This document shows positions 25,845 to 34,919 of a stretch of DNA of 56,527 nt, in pieces. The translations under genes were made by a program, and so were the position numbers. The stretch covers positions 1 to 56,527 of the forward strand of contig JAUCGA010000029.1 in NCBI GenBank assembly GCA_030377865.1, read 5' to 3'. Positions within the stretch are counted from its first letter, which is position 1. Each line of letters starts with the position of its first letter. The DNA comes from Anaerolineales bacterium HSG25. Lineage in GTDB: Bacteria; Chloroflexota; Anaerolineae; 4572-78; J111. The notes beneath the pieces are model-generated. The model was not told the DNA's origin. It ran no database searches and saw nothing but the letters and a program-made list of their open reading frames with translations.

Positions 25845-27173
25845 TTACTCTACCGGCTCAAAAATATACCGTTCTTGATCATTTACCAGCTTGGTCGTTA
25901 GCCGTATGGTTAAATCTGGTTGATCGGCCACAGTTTGATCGACAGCCTCCATCAACTGCTGACGGAGGAGTTGTTGCGGATAGTTTGGGTATAGCCCTAG
26001 CTCTCCGTATAAAATCTGATAAGGTAATTTCTCTTGATTGGCTTCGTTGATTTGTGAGATGTCGGGTAAAGCGACAATCAAATCATCATACAAACCAAAC
26101 AAACGGGCATACCTATTGTTCAGTTCACTTTCAATTTGAGCAGTTTGGCCTTCCCATTCTGGAACCAAACCAACCCCATACCCATGTTGCGCGACCTTGT
26201 ACTTAATGGTTAGCCATTGAATTTGAGCGGCTAAAATATTAATTTGTTCCGAAACCTGTGTCGTTGCGGCCAACTCATCCTCAAGAATTAGTAGTTTTTG
26301 CTCATCCTCTTTTAGCAGTGCTTCTCGTAAATCATTATAGGCTGAATCAGAGGCGTTTCCACTCCGCTCAACCAACAGGGCGGCCAATTGTTGCGTTTTT
26401 TGCCATCGATTCGCTTCTACCTCTTGGAATGTGGTCGATGTTGCTTTTGGTTCAATCGGCGGCAAATGGGAGATTGTTCGAGTTAAAGAGGCCACCAAGG
26501 GTGGATTAGCGCTTAAATCTAAACTTTGCCGAGCCAAGGCACGTTCGCCCATGTCAAGATAGATTTTGTTCAACCGCTCAAAAATAGCTCGTCGTTGGGT
26601 TGCTTGCAAATAAGGACTATAAGAGGCCAAATTAAAGGCCTGCTCCAGATACAGTTTACCCAACTCAACATCCTGATTCGCTACCAGTCCCTCACCAATG
26701 AGCAGAATAATATCGGCTCGAATATTATCGGGAATATCAGGTGCAATGATGGCAATGTCACCCGCTTGTTGATAGGCAAACGTTGCTTTGCCATGCTCGT
26801 TGTTTTGTTGATATATGTCAGCTAACCGAATATAGTTCCCGGCAGTTTCGCGGTCAGCCGGAAACGGGGCAAACAGTAAGGTCGACAGAGCGGTTTCAGG
26901 TCGAGACTTTTCGAGAGCGTTGTTGATAATCTGTTCTTCAGGCACGCCGCCGAGTGAAATCAACGCTAAAGCCGGGTCAATCTTATCTACCTCTAAAATA
27001 CCAAAAGGACGCTCGGCTAACTCCGCGGGCGAGGGGGGTGTTTCAGTCTCTCCCAGACGACTAGTTACAAACAAAATCAGGACTGCGGTCAGCACAATCG
27101 ACAAAAAGATTGCGACTAAACTAACTAGAATGATAATTGCTAAAACAGGACGGTTTTTTTTTTGTGGTTGCAT
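25845..27173 (-). CDS. Membrane-anchored tetratricopeptide-like protein of unknown function
   Basis: 442 residues. An N-terminal signal-anchor helix (about 10-36) is followed by an alpha-helical region with TPR-like pairs, e.g. YIRLADIYQQNNEHGKATFAY near 125 and GKLYLEQAFNLA near 180. A second helical section near 265-330 resembles a coiled coil (KEDEQKLLILEDELAATTQ). No catalytic motif. It is likely a scaffold on the outer face of the membrane. The start is ATG 27173, preceded by an AT-rich region. It lies in the same orientation as the PpiC-like gene upstream, from which it is separated by an R7 element. Confidence 0.6.
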   Translation of the reverse strand: MQPQKKNRPVLAIIILVSLVAIFLSIVLTAVLILFVTSRLGETETPPSPAELAERPFGILEVDKIDPALALISLGGVPEEQIINNALEKSRPETALSTLLFAPFPADRETAGNYIRLADIYQQNNEHGKATFAYQQAGDIAIIAPDIPDNIRADIILLIGEGLVANQDVELGKLYLEQAFNLASYSPYLQATQRRAIFERLNKIYLDMGERALARQSLDLSANPPLVASLTRTISHLPPIEPKATSTTFQEVEANRWQKTQQLAALLVERSGNASDSAYNDLREALLKEDEQKLLILEDELAATTQVSEQINILAAQIQWLTIKYKVAQHGYGVGLVPEWEGQTAQIESELNNRYARLFGLYDDLIVALPDISQINEANQEKLPYQILYGELGLYPNYPQQLLRQQLMEAVDQTVADQPDLTIRLTTKLVNDQERYIFEPVE

Positions 27174-27215
27174 AAGGTTCAGCCATTTTTAAGGATTCAT
27201 GATACATCTTACATA

Positions 27216-27368
27216 GGTAATTCCAAGAAAATAAACCTCCCAAATATCATGCCCGAATGTTGTTATCGGGCATCCATTTGTATGCAGAATGTGGATTCCC
27301 GCTAAAAGCATGCGGGAATGACATAGAGAATTTAATCAGTTTGGGAGATTTTAAAAGTTGGAACTGCC
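27216..27368. repeat. R7 palindromic element with a different core
   Basis: Shell GGTAATTCC ... GGAACTGCC and CCTCCCAAA / TTTGGGAG as at 25559. The core is built from GCCCGAATG, GCATCC and GGATTCCCGC segments unlike the other R7 copies. Confidence 0.75.
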
Positions 27369-27379
27369 ATATTCACGTT

Positions 27380-28357
27380 TTAATCCTTATTATACTGTTC
27401 AATGGCTACAATACTTCGCTGTTGCAACAGCCAATCGAAAAATTGGTGTTGTTGCAACTGTTGTTTTAAGACCTCTGTTAAAGGACGGTCTGGCTGTTTA
27501 TCAACAACTTTAACAATATAAAACCCACTGTTTGAGCTGATTGGCTCACTAACATGGCCGAGTTCACCAGAAAAAGCTACTGCCTCAACATGCGATGGCA
27601 AAATACCAGAACCGGCGGGGAGCCAACGAGTCGTCGCATATATGCCAGCTTGTTGATTTGGATACTGCTGAATCAACGTTTCAAACGATACATCCTCCTG
27701 CTGTAACTGCTGAAAAATAGTAGCCGCTTCGGTTTTATTAGCAATAATCAGATACTGTAGCTGAATCTGGTCAGCTATATCCGGTACCGATGAGATAACT
27801 TGTTCCTTAAGACGCTGACTAAGCAACTCAAATCGTAATAATTCACGATACGCATCGAGAGATAGATTATTTTCCGCCAACCACACTTCAAAATCAGGTG
27901 ATTCTGGAGAATTACTCAAGGCCGTAATAAGGTCGTCGAGGGTATTTGTTGTAACTGTAATGGCTCGTTGAGTCACCGCATGTTCAATAACCAACTGGTC
28001 GATTAGCTCATTCAACACCATTTGGCGATGCTGAACCAAAACCCGCTGACCATCAGTCGTATTCAGGTCAATTCCATCTTGCTCTAACCGTTGGATTTTT
28101 TCGGCGAGTTTACGGTCATACAGTTCCTTAAAAATAGGTTGGCCGTTGACTCTGGCGACTACAGGTAGGCCATTCTCAACAGAACGGTCGGGCGTGGCGG
28201 TCGGTGCAGTAGTCGGAGATGGGATCAACGATGGGGTTGGCTCCATTGTTGAGGTTGGAATAATGGTTACGGTTGTTATATTGGTTGGCTCATCACGACA
28301 GCCACCTAACAGTACCATCAATATAACGATAAAGGTCAAACTGATTTTATGTGTCAT
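27380..28357 (-). CDS. Parvulin-type peptidylprolyl isomerase lipoprotein
   Basis: 325 residues. A lipoprotein signal ends in LLGGC with the modified cysteine at position 20, followed by a Thr/Pro linker. Residues 60-180 form the SurA/PrsA-type N-terminal chaperone helices (VARVNGQPIFKELYDRKL ... VLNELIDQLVIEHAV). The parvulin domain at about 190-300 has SFETLIQQYPN and GELGHVSEPISSNSGFYIVKV. It should fold secreted proteins outside the membrane. The ATG at 28357 lies 17 bases from an R2 element that has replaced the natural upstream sequence, so promoter and ribosome site may now be supplied by repeat DNA. Confidence 0.85.
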   Translation of the reverse strand: MTHKISLTFIVILMVLLGGCRDEPTNITTVTIIPTSTMEPTPSLIPSPTTAPTATPDRSVENGLPVVARVNGQPIFKELYDRKLAEKIQRLEQDGIDLNTTDGQRVLVQHRQMVLNELIDQLVIEHAVTQRAITVTTNTLDDLITALSNSPESPDFEVWLAENNLSLDAYRELLRFELLSQRLKEQVISSVPDIADQIQLQYLIIANKTEAATIFQQLQQEDVSFETLIQQYPNQQAGIYATTRWLPAGSGILPSHVEAVAFSGELGHVSEPISSNSGFYIVKVVDKQPDRPLTEVLKQQLQQHQFFDWLLQQRSIVAIEQYNKD

Positions 28358-28374
28358 CTCTTAGGTAAATATTC

Positions 28375-28440
28375 AGTGAACTCGCCAGAAAGAGCGTCAG
28401 AAACCCGATTTCTTTGAGAAATCGGGTTTCTAGGGCGGCA
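28375..28440. repeat. R2 palindromic element, right end lost
   Basis: GTAAATATTCAGTGAACTCG end and AAACCCGATTTC hairpin; it ends at CTAGGGCGG without the usual TTCAG end. It sits immediately upstream of the PpiC-like gene. Confidence 0.7.
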
Positions 28441-28574
28441 TTACGCCCTAGAGCACGCAACCTATTTAAGGCTCGTTCCAAGCGGCAACTCACACCGAGA
28501 TAAATCACTTCATTATACCCATATCCAGAATAAATAGCAACCTATGATTATGTAAAGTAAATACAGATTTTTAA

Positions 28575-28725
28575 CAGGGCGGGGAACGGTTCGGGGATAT
28601 GACCGCTAATCAAAAAACCCGCGAATTGTCATCCGCAGGATGAATTTTGAGTCAAAAAGAGGTCTGTTGTCGGAGGTGACTCATTCGCGTCAACTGAATT
28701 AGCGGTTATATTCTGCACCCCAACT
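28575..28725. repeat. Inverted-repeat element, also present in part at 40706
   Basis: ATGACCGCTAAT (near 28600) and ATTAGCGGTTAT (near 28700) are inverted. The stretch GGGAACGGTTCGGGG through GCAGGATGAAT is repeated almost exactly at 40706-40770. With R2 and R3 copies it fills the gene-free gap 28358-29094. Confidence 0.6.
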
Positions 28726-28856
28726 ACTCTATGCGCCCTTTTTAACATCGGACAAACGGTCTTGATGTTGAATCGGATTTCACCGACCTGTTGACATGGA
28801 AAAATCGTGCTTGCCCTACATATTTGATAGGTTCAAAGTACGATAGCGAGCCTATC

Positions 28857-28958
28857 TACAGTCTTTCAGATAATGATTTTCAATTCAAGACCAATCTTCC
28901 CGCAAGTTCAAAACTTGCGGGAAGGTGACAACTAAAAATGTTTATCTGAACATCTATA
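28857..28958. repeat. R3 palindromic element
   Basis: Complete copy with ends TACAGTCTTTCAGATAA and TTATCTGAACATCTATA. Confidence 0.8.
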
Positions 28959-29094
28959 GGCTGATTAGTCAACGAATAAGTTAAATCATTTATCTGAAAT
29001 GGGCTAGTAACTTGGCGAAACGTCTGCAAAGTGTTAAAATCGTAAGGAACGCATAGTAACATGCAAGACCCAACCTATTTAAAGAGGCTGTTCC

Positions 29095-29943
29095 ATGGGA
29101 ATTAGAGTTCACTCAGTTACCACAATCGCAGAATGTCACATCGTCGAGCAACTCCAACAATCAATATGGGGTTGTGACGATACAGACGTTATTCCCGGTC
29201 ATATTTTAATTACTATCGCCAAAGAATCAGGCATGATTTGTTTGGTTTATGACGAATTGGATGAGGTAATTGGATTTATCATTGCCTTTTTGGCTCTTCA
29301 TCATAACAAACAACACCTCAGCCATGATAAGCAATTGCTCAAATTGGCCTCGCACCAAGTGGGTGTTATTTCAGACAAACAGAATAAACAGTTAGGGTAT
29401 CAAATTAAACTGGCCCAACGAGACATGGCCTTAGCGCGGGGTATCGAACTAATTACTTGGACATTTGACCCGCTTCAAGGTCGCAATGCACGCTTAAATT
29501 TACATAAACTAGGTGCGGTTAGCCAAACCTATTACCGTAATATATACGGAAACATGAACGACGGTTTTAATGGCGATTTAGATACCGACCGATTTCTGGT
29601 AGAGTGGTGGCTTGATAGCGATCATGTTAAACATCGTCTTGACCAACCGACAGATCAGTTTCCGTCAAGCTATACAGTTGTCAACCCCATCACCGAATCG
29701 ACCTCCGACGGATTTCTTCTTCCGTCTCCGCAAACCGTCCCCTTTACCGACCAAACCTGTTTCATTGAACTTCCGGCTGATATGAACATGTTAACAGCCA
29801 TGCCGATAGCTCGACAATGGCAACAACAGATTGCTTATCTATTTGAAACGGCCTTTGAGACTGGATACACGGTGACGGACCTGTTACGACACCGTGACCG
29901 TAACTACTTTGTTCTCGAAAAAAACTGGTCTCAGACAGAGTGA
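29095..29943 (+). CDS. GNAT-superfamily acetyltransferase (COG3375-like)
   Basis: 282 residues. The arrangement fits the predicted GNAT group COG3375: EQLQQSIWGCDDTDVIPGHILITIAKESG at 18-46, a central strand with VIGFIIAFLAL, then SHQVGVISDKQNKQLGYQIKLAQRDMALARGIELITWTFDPLQGRNARLNLHKLGAV. The latter includes the acetyl-CoA pyrophosphate-loop region, in a degenerate form of the usual Q/RxxGxG/A. The acceptor is unknown. The final 90 residues are variable. ATG 29095 starts the conserved fold. It stands alone, flanked by R3 elements. Confidence 0.8.
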   Translation: MGIRVHSVTTIAECHIVEQLQQSIWGCDDTDVIPGHILITIAKESGMICLVYDELDEVIGFIIAFLALHHNKQHLSHDKQLLKLASHQVGVISDKQNKQLGYQIKLAQRDMALARGIELITWTFDPLQGRNARLNLHKLGAVSQTYYRNIYGNMNDGFNGDLDTDRFLVEWWLDSDHVKHRLDQPTDQFPSSYTVVNPITESTSDGFLLPSPQTVPFTDQTCFIELPADMNMLTAMPIARQWQQQIAYLFETAFETGYTVTDLLRHRDRNYFVLEKNWSQTE

Positions 29944-29979
29944 TTTAGCAAGAGAAAAGTTGAACACTTAGACATGACC

Positions 29980-30221
29980 TATAGATGTTCAGAAGTTTAT
30001 CATTTCAACATGACTAAAACAATATCTGACAGGATTAAAGGCAAAAAATCATGTTAATCCTGTCGAAAAATGATTTTGATTTTATCAACATGTCAGGTTA
30101 TGAATGAAACGACAAACTTTTGAGATGTTCAGATAAATATTTCCAACCATCATCTTCCCGCAAGTTCTAAACTTGCGGGAAGATTGGCCTTGAATTGAAA
30201 ACCATTATCTGAAAGACTGTA
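29980..30221. repeat. R3 palindromic element interrupted by an R6-like element
   Basis: Left end TATAGATGTTCAGA at 29980-29993 and the rest from AGATGTTCAGATAA (30123) to 30221. The repeated AGATGTTCAGA (11 bp) flanks the insert at 29994-30122. No gene lies in 29944-30456. Confidence 0.75.
29994..30122. repeat. R6-like element nested in R3 with 11-bp direct repeat
   Basis: Contains ATCTGACAGGATTAAAGGC and TTAATCCTGTCGAAAAAT as in the R6 copies. Outer ends AGTTTATCATTTCA / TGAAACGACAAACT are inverted. Confidence 0.7.
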
Positions 30222-30456
30222 CCTGTCATATCTTCTGTAAAATTTAGACTCATCCAGACACAGACAATAAGTACCTATATCCTAATTTAACAAAGGTGGA
30301 TTTTTTACCTATTGCAGTCAGGTTGACAAGCAGTTAAAATGGAAGTGACATTAAACTTTTCAAAATTTCACGAACAGACGTATGGGAACATCAGGATTTG
30401 AACCAGTCAGTTTATCATCTTGCAATATCCCATATAAATAAGGAGGCAACGTAACC

Positions 30457-31839
30457 ATGCACCAAGATTTTTTAAGCAATGTGTTACTTTTTGCTGGCTT
30501 GTCAGGCGATGATTTGATTAGCCTTACCCAAATGGTTGAGGAAGTACATCTTGAAGAGGGGGACGAACTGTTCAAGGAAGGCAGTAGCGGCGATCATGCT
30601 TATGTCATCCGATATGGACAGATTGATGTGTTTAAGGCCGCCCCCGAAGGTGAGAAAGTCTTAGCTGTATTGGGTGAGGGTGAAATCTTGGGCGAGATGT
30701 CCCTTGTAGAAAAAGGGCCTCGAACCGCCGGAGCAAGAGCCAGAAACGACAGCTTACTACTAGCTATTAGTCGCGAACATTTTTACCAACTATTAGAAAC
30801 CAGTTCTGCCGCGGCCTTGGGCATTTTGCAGACGATTATTAAACGGTTGCGTTCGACCGAGTCGATGTTACGAGAGAGCGAAAAATTGGCTCAACTCGGT
30901 ACGATTACGGCCAGTGTTGCTCATGAGCTAGATGATCCCGCGGCCAGCACTCAAAAAGGGGCGGAGCAGTTACGGGAGGTTATGAATCAACTTGGCCCAG
31001 TACGCTTACGGCTATATGAAATCGGCCTATCGCTCCCGCAGTTAGATGTCCTGTTTACGCTGGAAAAACGCCTTCATCGTCAAGCAAGTAGCATGATCAA
31101 AATGGATGAGGTCGAGCAGAGAGATCGCGAGATTCAGCTAGAGGATGCCTTGACCGGCCTTGGTATTTCTGATGCTATGAACATCGCTCCCATGCTGGTC
31201 AACCTGAACTATACGGCGGCTCAAGTTGACGACTTGGCCGAAAAGTTCACTCCCAGCCAACTGATGGTGGCTTTAATTTGGCTAAGCAAATCGTATCAAA
31301 TGTATAGCCTGCTGGAAAAGATTCGACAGGGTTCTCGTCGAGTGGCCGATATATCGCAAGCGCTCAAGACCTATTCTGACATGGAAGAGGCGACCTTTGA
31401 CGAAGTCGATATTTATGATGAGTTGGAGGATGCGCTCCTTAATTTCCGGCGAGAGCTAAAAGCGGGGGTTTCGATTCAGCGTGACTATGACCGTAACCTA
31501 CCCTCGGTTCACGGCTATCCTGACGAACTCAATCAAATGCTCGTCCACCTAATCGACAACGCCATTGATGCGATGGGCTACCAAGGCACCATAACGCTTC
31601 GTACCTATCAACAAGACCATCAAATAGTGGTCGAAATTGAAGACGATGGGCCGGGAATCCCCTCGTCATTACAAAACCGAGTGTTTGACCCATTCTTCAC
31701 CACCAAAGAGCCCGGCGAAGGCATGGGGCTAGGCTTACATATCAGCCAGAAAATCGTCAACCAGATGCATAGTGGCGAACTTGAGCTATTCTCGGTTCCG
31801 CACAAGACCTGCTTTACAGTCAAACTTCCCATGAACTAG
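30457..31839 (+). CDS. Histidine kinase with N-terminal cyclic-nucleotide-binding domain
   Basis: 460 residues, soluble. Residues 8-115 form a cyclic-nucleotide-binding domain (GDELFKEGSSGDHAYVIRYG, then the phosphate-binding cassette GEILGEMSLVEKGPRTAGARA). A helix leads to the H-box GTITASVAHELDDPAA with H156 as the phosphorylated residue. A 150-residue helical insert follows before the ATPase domain: N-box HLIDNAIDAMG near 365, G1 DDGPGIP, F-box FDPFFTTKEPGEGMGLGL. The second messenger is not identifiable, and its partner may be one of the receiver proteins at 16520-17828. The start is well supported by AAGGAGG 12 bases upstream of ATG. No transmembrane part. Confidence 0.9.
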   Translation: MHQDFLSNVLLFAGLSGDDLISLTQMVEEVHLEEGDELFKEGSSGDHAYVIRYGQIDVFKAAPEGEKVLAVLGEGEILGEMSLVEKGPRTAGARARNDSLLLAISREHFYQLLETSSAAALGILQTIIKRLRSTESMLRESEKLAQLGTITASVAHELDDPAASTQKGAEQLREVMNQLGPVRLRLYEIGLSLPQLDVLFTLEKRLHRQASSMIKMDEVEQRDREIQLEDALTGLGISDAMNIAPMLVNLNYTAAQVDDLAEKFTPSQLMVALIWLSKSYQMYSLLEKIRQGSRRVADISQALKTYSDMEEATFDEVDIYDELEDALLNFRRELKAGVSIQRDYDRNLPSVHGYPDELNQMLVHLIDNAIDAMGYQGTITLRTYQQDHQIVVEIEDDGPGIPSSLQNRVFDPFFTTKEPGEGMGLGLHISQKIVNQMHSGELELFSVPHKTCFTVKLPMN

Positions 31840-32001
31840 AATAAAATTCAATGGTTTGGCGATTCAATAACTCTGCAAGTTGTTCGGAAATAAAGGAGTG
31901 CAAAAGCTTCTTGCTTTTGCCAGAAACAAACATGCAAAAACAAGAAGCTTTTTTGCACTCCGTGTATCTTGAATTTGAGTTTTTATGAGACGATTAGTTA
32001 T

Positions 32002-32144
32002 GGGTGCATCTCATCAGTTTGGGGGAAACATGTCATTTTGAGGCTGAAAAGCCGAAAAATCCACCCAAACCTTTGTAGATTCGAGGGACACTTCGTTTCT
32101 CTCAGTGTGACATGGCAAACTCACCCCCAAACTGAAACACACCC
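32002..32144. repeat. R5 palindromic element with 9-bp target duplication
   Basis: Ends GGGTGCATCTCATCAGTTTG and CAAACTGAAACACACCC with GGGGG/CCCCC inside. ATTAGTTAT precedes it at 31993-32001; the second copy is ATTA (32145-32148) plus GTTAT (32249-32253) once the R3 insertion is removed. Confidence 0.8.
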
Positions 32145-32146
32145 AT

Positions 32147-32248
32147 TACAGTCTTTCAGATAATGATTTTTAATTCAAGACCAACCTTCCCGCAAGTTTT
32201 GAACTTGCGGGAAGGTGACAACTGAAAATGTTTATCTGAACATCTATA
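32147..32248. repeat. R3 palindromic element inside the R5 target duplication
   Basis: Complete R3 (TACAGTCTTTCAG ... CTGAACATCTATA). It occupies the TA of the right-hand ATTAGTTAT. Confidence 0.85.
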
Positions 32249-32315
32249 GTTATTCCCGAACATGTCTAATGCTTCGGAGACTTAGCGATTCGCTGAATCA
32301 GTACCTCATACAACT

Positions 32316-34622
32316 ATGACCGATTATTCAACCACCGACACTCTTGAAACGGGTAACGTGCTCCAAGAGGATGAACCTCCTATTATTGACACGTTGCCCG
32401 GTCGAGCCATGCCGTTAGGCTCACTGGTAACACCGACTAGCACACGTTTTTCTATCTTTAGTCGCCATGCGACCAAAGTTTGGCTTTTGCTGTTTAATCA
32501 GCGAGATGACGATACCCCCACCCATCGGTTTGAGCTAACCGCCACCGAAAATCGTACAGGTGATATTTGGCATATTGAACTGCTGGGTGTGGGGCATGGG
32601 CAACTTTATCTGTATCAGATGGATGGCCCTTATGAGCCAAACATGGGACATCGGTTTAACAAACACAAACCTTTGCTCGACCCATACACCAAAGCGACGG
32701 TGGGCGGTTCAGAGTGGGATTTCTCGAACGCCTGTGGCTATGATCCTCTAGATGAAGATGGCGATATTTCTTTCTCGACCGTAACCGACTTTAAGAGCAT
32801 GCCCAAATGTGTGGTTTATGGCGATGATGGATTCGACTGGCAGGGCGACCGTCCGCTTAATCGGCCCCTGAACGAGACGATTGTCTACGAAACCCATGTT
32901 CGCAGTTTGAGTTGCCATCCTTCGGCCAAAAGCAAACACCCCGGCACCTTCGCTGGAGTGATCGAAAAAATTCCTCATTTCAAAAAACTGGGTGTAACCG
33001 CTATTGAGCTATTGCCGATTCATCTTTTTAACGAATTGGAGCTAAATCGAGAAAACCCCGAAACAGGGGAGCGATTACGCAACTATTGGGGCTATAACAC
33101 CCTCGCTTTTTTTGCCCCGCACGAGAGCTACAGCCACCATCCTGAACCGGGTGGGGCTGTTTTGGCGTTTAAAGAGATGGTCAAAGCGTTGCATAAAGCA
33201 GGGCTAGAACTGATTTTAGACGTGGTCTTTAACCATACGGTTGAGGGCAATCAGATGGGGCCGACGGTCAGTTTTCGGGGTGTTGATAATAGCATCTACT
33301 ACATTTTAGCCAAAGACCCGCGTTACTATATGAACCCCACCGGTGTAGGCAACACCCTCAATGTAAACAACCCGATTGTGCAGGATTTTGTGATAGATTG
33401 TCTGCGTTATTGGGTACATGAGATGCATGTTGATGGCTTTCGGTTTGATTTAGCGGCCAGTCTATGTCGAGATTATGACGGTCAACTGTTAGAAGCACCC
33501 CCCTTGATTATCCGTATCGCCCAAGACCCATTTTTGCGGGACGCGAAGATTATCGCCGAGCCGTGGGACATCGACACCTATAAAGTCGGTGAGTTTCCGG
33601 GTGGGCGTTGGTTAGAGTGGAATGACAAATATCGAGACGAAGTACGACAATTTTGGCGAGGTGATGTGGGCTTGACCAGTATTTTAGCCACTCGTTTGGC
33701 CGGAAGCTCTGACATCTACGAACATTTAGGCCCACCGAGTCGCAGTGTCAACTTTATTGCCGCCCATGACGGTTTTACCTTGAATGATGTGGTTAGCTAC
33801 GACCAGAAACATAACGAGGCTAACGGTGAGGATAACCTAGACGGGCATAACCATAATCGGAGCTATAACTACGGGCATGAAGGGCCAACCGATGACCCCG
33901 ATATTGAAGAGATTCGGACTCGGCAGACCAAAAACATGACCGCGACTCTTCTGTTGTCGCAAGGCATGCCCATGCTAAACGGGGGTGATGAGTTTCGGCG
34001 CACCCAACAAGGCAACAATAACGCCTACTGTCAACATAGCGACATCTCATGGTATGACTGGACTCTGCGTGAACAACATGCCGAACTGCTCCGTTTTAAC
34101 CAACGCCTGATTGCTCTGCGGCAGGCTCATCCGGTGTTGCGTCGGCGAGCATTTTTTAGCGACAAAGATATCTGGCTCACTCCGGCGGGTACCGATGCCG
34201 ATTGGCAAAGCTACCCCAAAGAGTTGATGTGTCTGTTAAACGGAAGTAAGGAAAACACCGGCTTTGATAAGGATGATGTTGATATATTGATAATGTTTAA
34301 TGCCGATGTTACGCCCCACCTATACTACATCCCCCCTCCTCCACAGGAGAAGACTCGCTGGCATTTGGCTCTTGATACGGGTCTGCAAAGTCCCAACGAC
34401 ATCCATGCTCCCGGCCAAGAGGTGGAGCTAGAAGAGCCGAGCGCTTATCTGCTTAAAGAGCGTTCGTTGGTGGTGATGTTAGCCAAAAAACCGGGTGAAA
34501 CCCAATGGTGGCTGAGGTCTACTCCCTACAAACATTTGGTTCCTAAACCACGCCATATTATCCGCAAGAAGCAGATTCGGAAACATCGGCGTTTACGGTA
34601 TATCAGACGAAAAAAGCGGTAA
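32316..34622 (+). CDS. glgX: Glycogen debranching enzyme (GH13, GlgX type)
   Basis: 768 residues; GlgX enzymes are usually around 660-720. It hydrolyses alpha-1,6 branches of glycogen limit dextrins. An N-terminal CBM48-like domain (about 35-150, LGSLVTPTSTRFSIFSRHATKVWL) precedes the GH13 barrel. Conserved regions are DVVFNHTVEG (I), DGFRFDLAASL with the nucleophile aspartate (II), IIAEPWDI with the acid glutamate (III) and NFIAAHDGF with the transition-state aspartate (IV). The extra length is an N-terminal extension of about 30 residues and a very basic tail (RHIIRKKQIRKHRRLRYIRR). No other glycogen gene is adjacent, so it is a single-gene unit ending in a strong terminator. Confidence 0.93.
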   Translation: MTDYSTTDTLETGNVLQEDEPPIIDTLPGRAMPLGSLVTPTSTRFSIFSRHATKVWLLLFNQRDDDTPTHRFELTATENRTGDIWHIELLGVGHGQLYLYQMDGPYEPNMGHRFNKHKPLLDPYTKATVGGSEWDFSNACGYDPLDEDGDISFSTVTDFKSMPKCVVYGDDGFDWQGDRPLNRPLNETIVYETHVRSLSCHPSAKSKHPGTFAGVIEKIPHFKKLGVTAIELLPIHLFNELELNRENPETGERLRNYWGYNTLAFFAPHESYSHHPEPGGAVLAFKEMVKALHKAGLELILDVVFNHTVEGNQMGPTVSFRGVDNSIYYILAKDPRYYMNPTGVGNTLNVNNPIVQDFVIDCLRYWVHEMHVDGFRFDLAASLCRDYDGQLLEAPPLIIRIAQDPFLRDAKIIAEPWDIDTYKVGEFPGGRWLEWNDKYRDEVRQFWRGDVGLTSILATRLAGSSDIYEHLGPPSRSVNFIAAHDGFTLNDVVSYDQKHNEANGEDNLDGHNHNRSYNYGHEGPTDDPDIEEIRTRQTKNMTATLLLSQGMPMLNGGDEFRRTQQGNNNAYCQHSDISWYDWTLREQHAELLRFNQRLIALRQAHPVLRRRAFFSDKDIWLTPAGTDADWQSYPKELMCLLNGSKENTGFDKDDVDILIMFNADVTPHLYYIPPPPQEKTRWHLALDTGLQSPNDIHAPGQEVELEEPSAYLLKERSLVVMLAKKPGETQWWLRSTPYKHLVPKPRHIIRKKQIRKHRRLRYIRRKKR

Positions 34623-34643
34623 TCAAAAAACAACGTATTAGAG

Positions 34644-34773
34644 TTGTTCGGGAATAAAGGAGTGCAAAAGCATCTTGCTTTTGCATGTTTATCTCTGGCA
34701 AAAGCAAGATGCTTTTGCACTCCGCAGACCTCGAATTTGAGTTTTTATGAGATGATAAGTTATTCCCGAACAA
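34644..34773. repeat. R4 palindromic element
   Basis: Complete uninterrupted copy: TTGTTCGGGAATAA ... TTATTCCCGAACAA with a hairpin core rich in AAAAGCAAGATGC. It lies between glgX and its probable terminator. Confidence 0.85.
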
Positions 34774-34814
34774 GTCTATTGATGTACTGATTTTTAGCAA
34801 GATAAGATTTAAAT

Positions 34815-34853
34815 CAAAAAGAGGCTAACTATGCTAGAGTTAGCCTCTTTTTG
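34815..34853 (+). terminator. Rho-independent terminator
   Basis: 16-bp perfect stem CAAAAAGAGGCTAACT / AGTTAGCCTCTTTTTG with T run. Probably the original glgX terminator, now 190 bases from the stop because R4 lies between. Confidence 0.8.
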
Positions 34854-34919
34854 ATGACTTCGTTTTGAGTGGACACGAAGACATGGTAAAATGTAGGGTA
34901 AGGATTGGAAGATAGAGAC

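Larger units (their letters stand above)
31880..32262. repeat. R4 palindromic element carrying nested R5 and R3 insertions
   Basis: The shell begins TTGTTCGGAAATAA at 31880 and ends TATTCCCGAACA at 32262, with the GGAGTGCAAAAGC core. Its right arm is broken by R5 (32002-32144), and the duplicated target on the right is in turn broken by R3. The gap 31840-32315 contains no gene. Confidence 0.85.

Noticed and set aside
30383..30404. Minus-strand GGTTCAAATCCTGATGTTCCCA looks like the T-loop and acceptor end of a tRNA.
   Set aside because: The T-stem partner does not pair (ACTGG instead of TCAGG) and no anticodon or D arm is present. At most it is a tRNA 3' fragment or chance.
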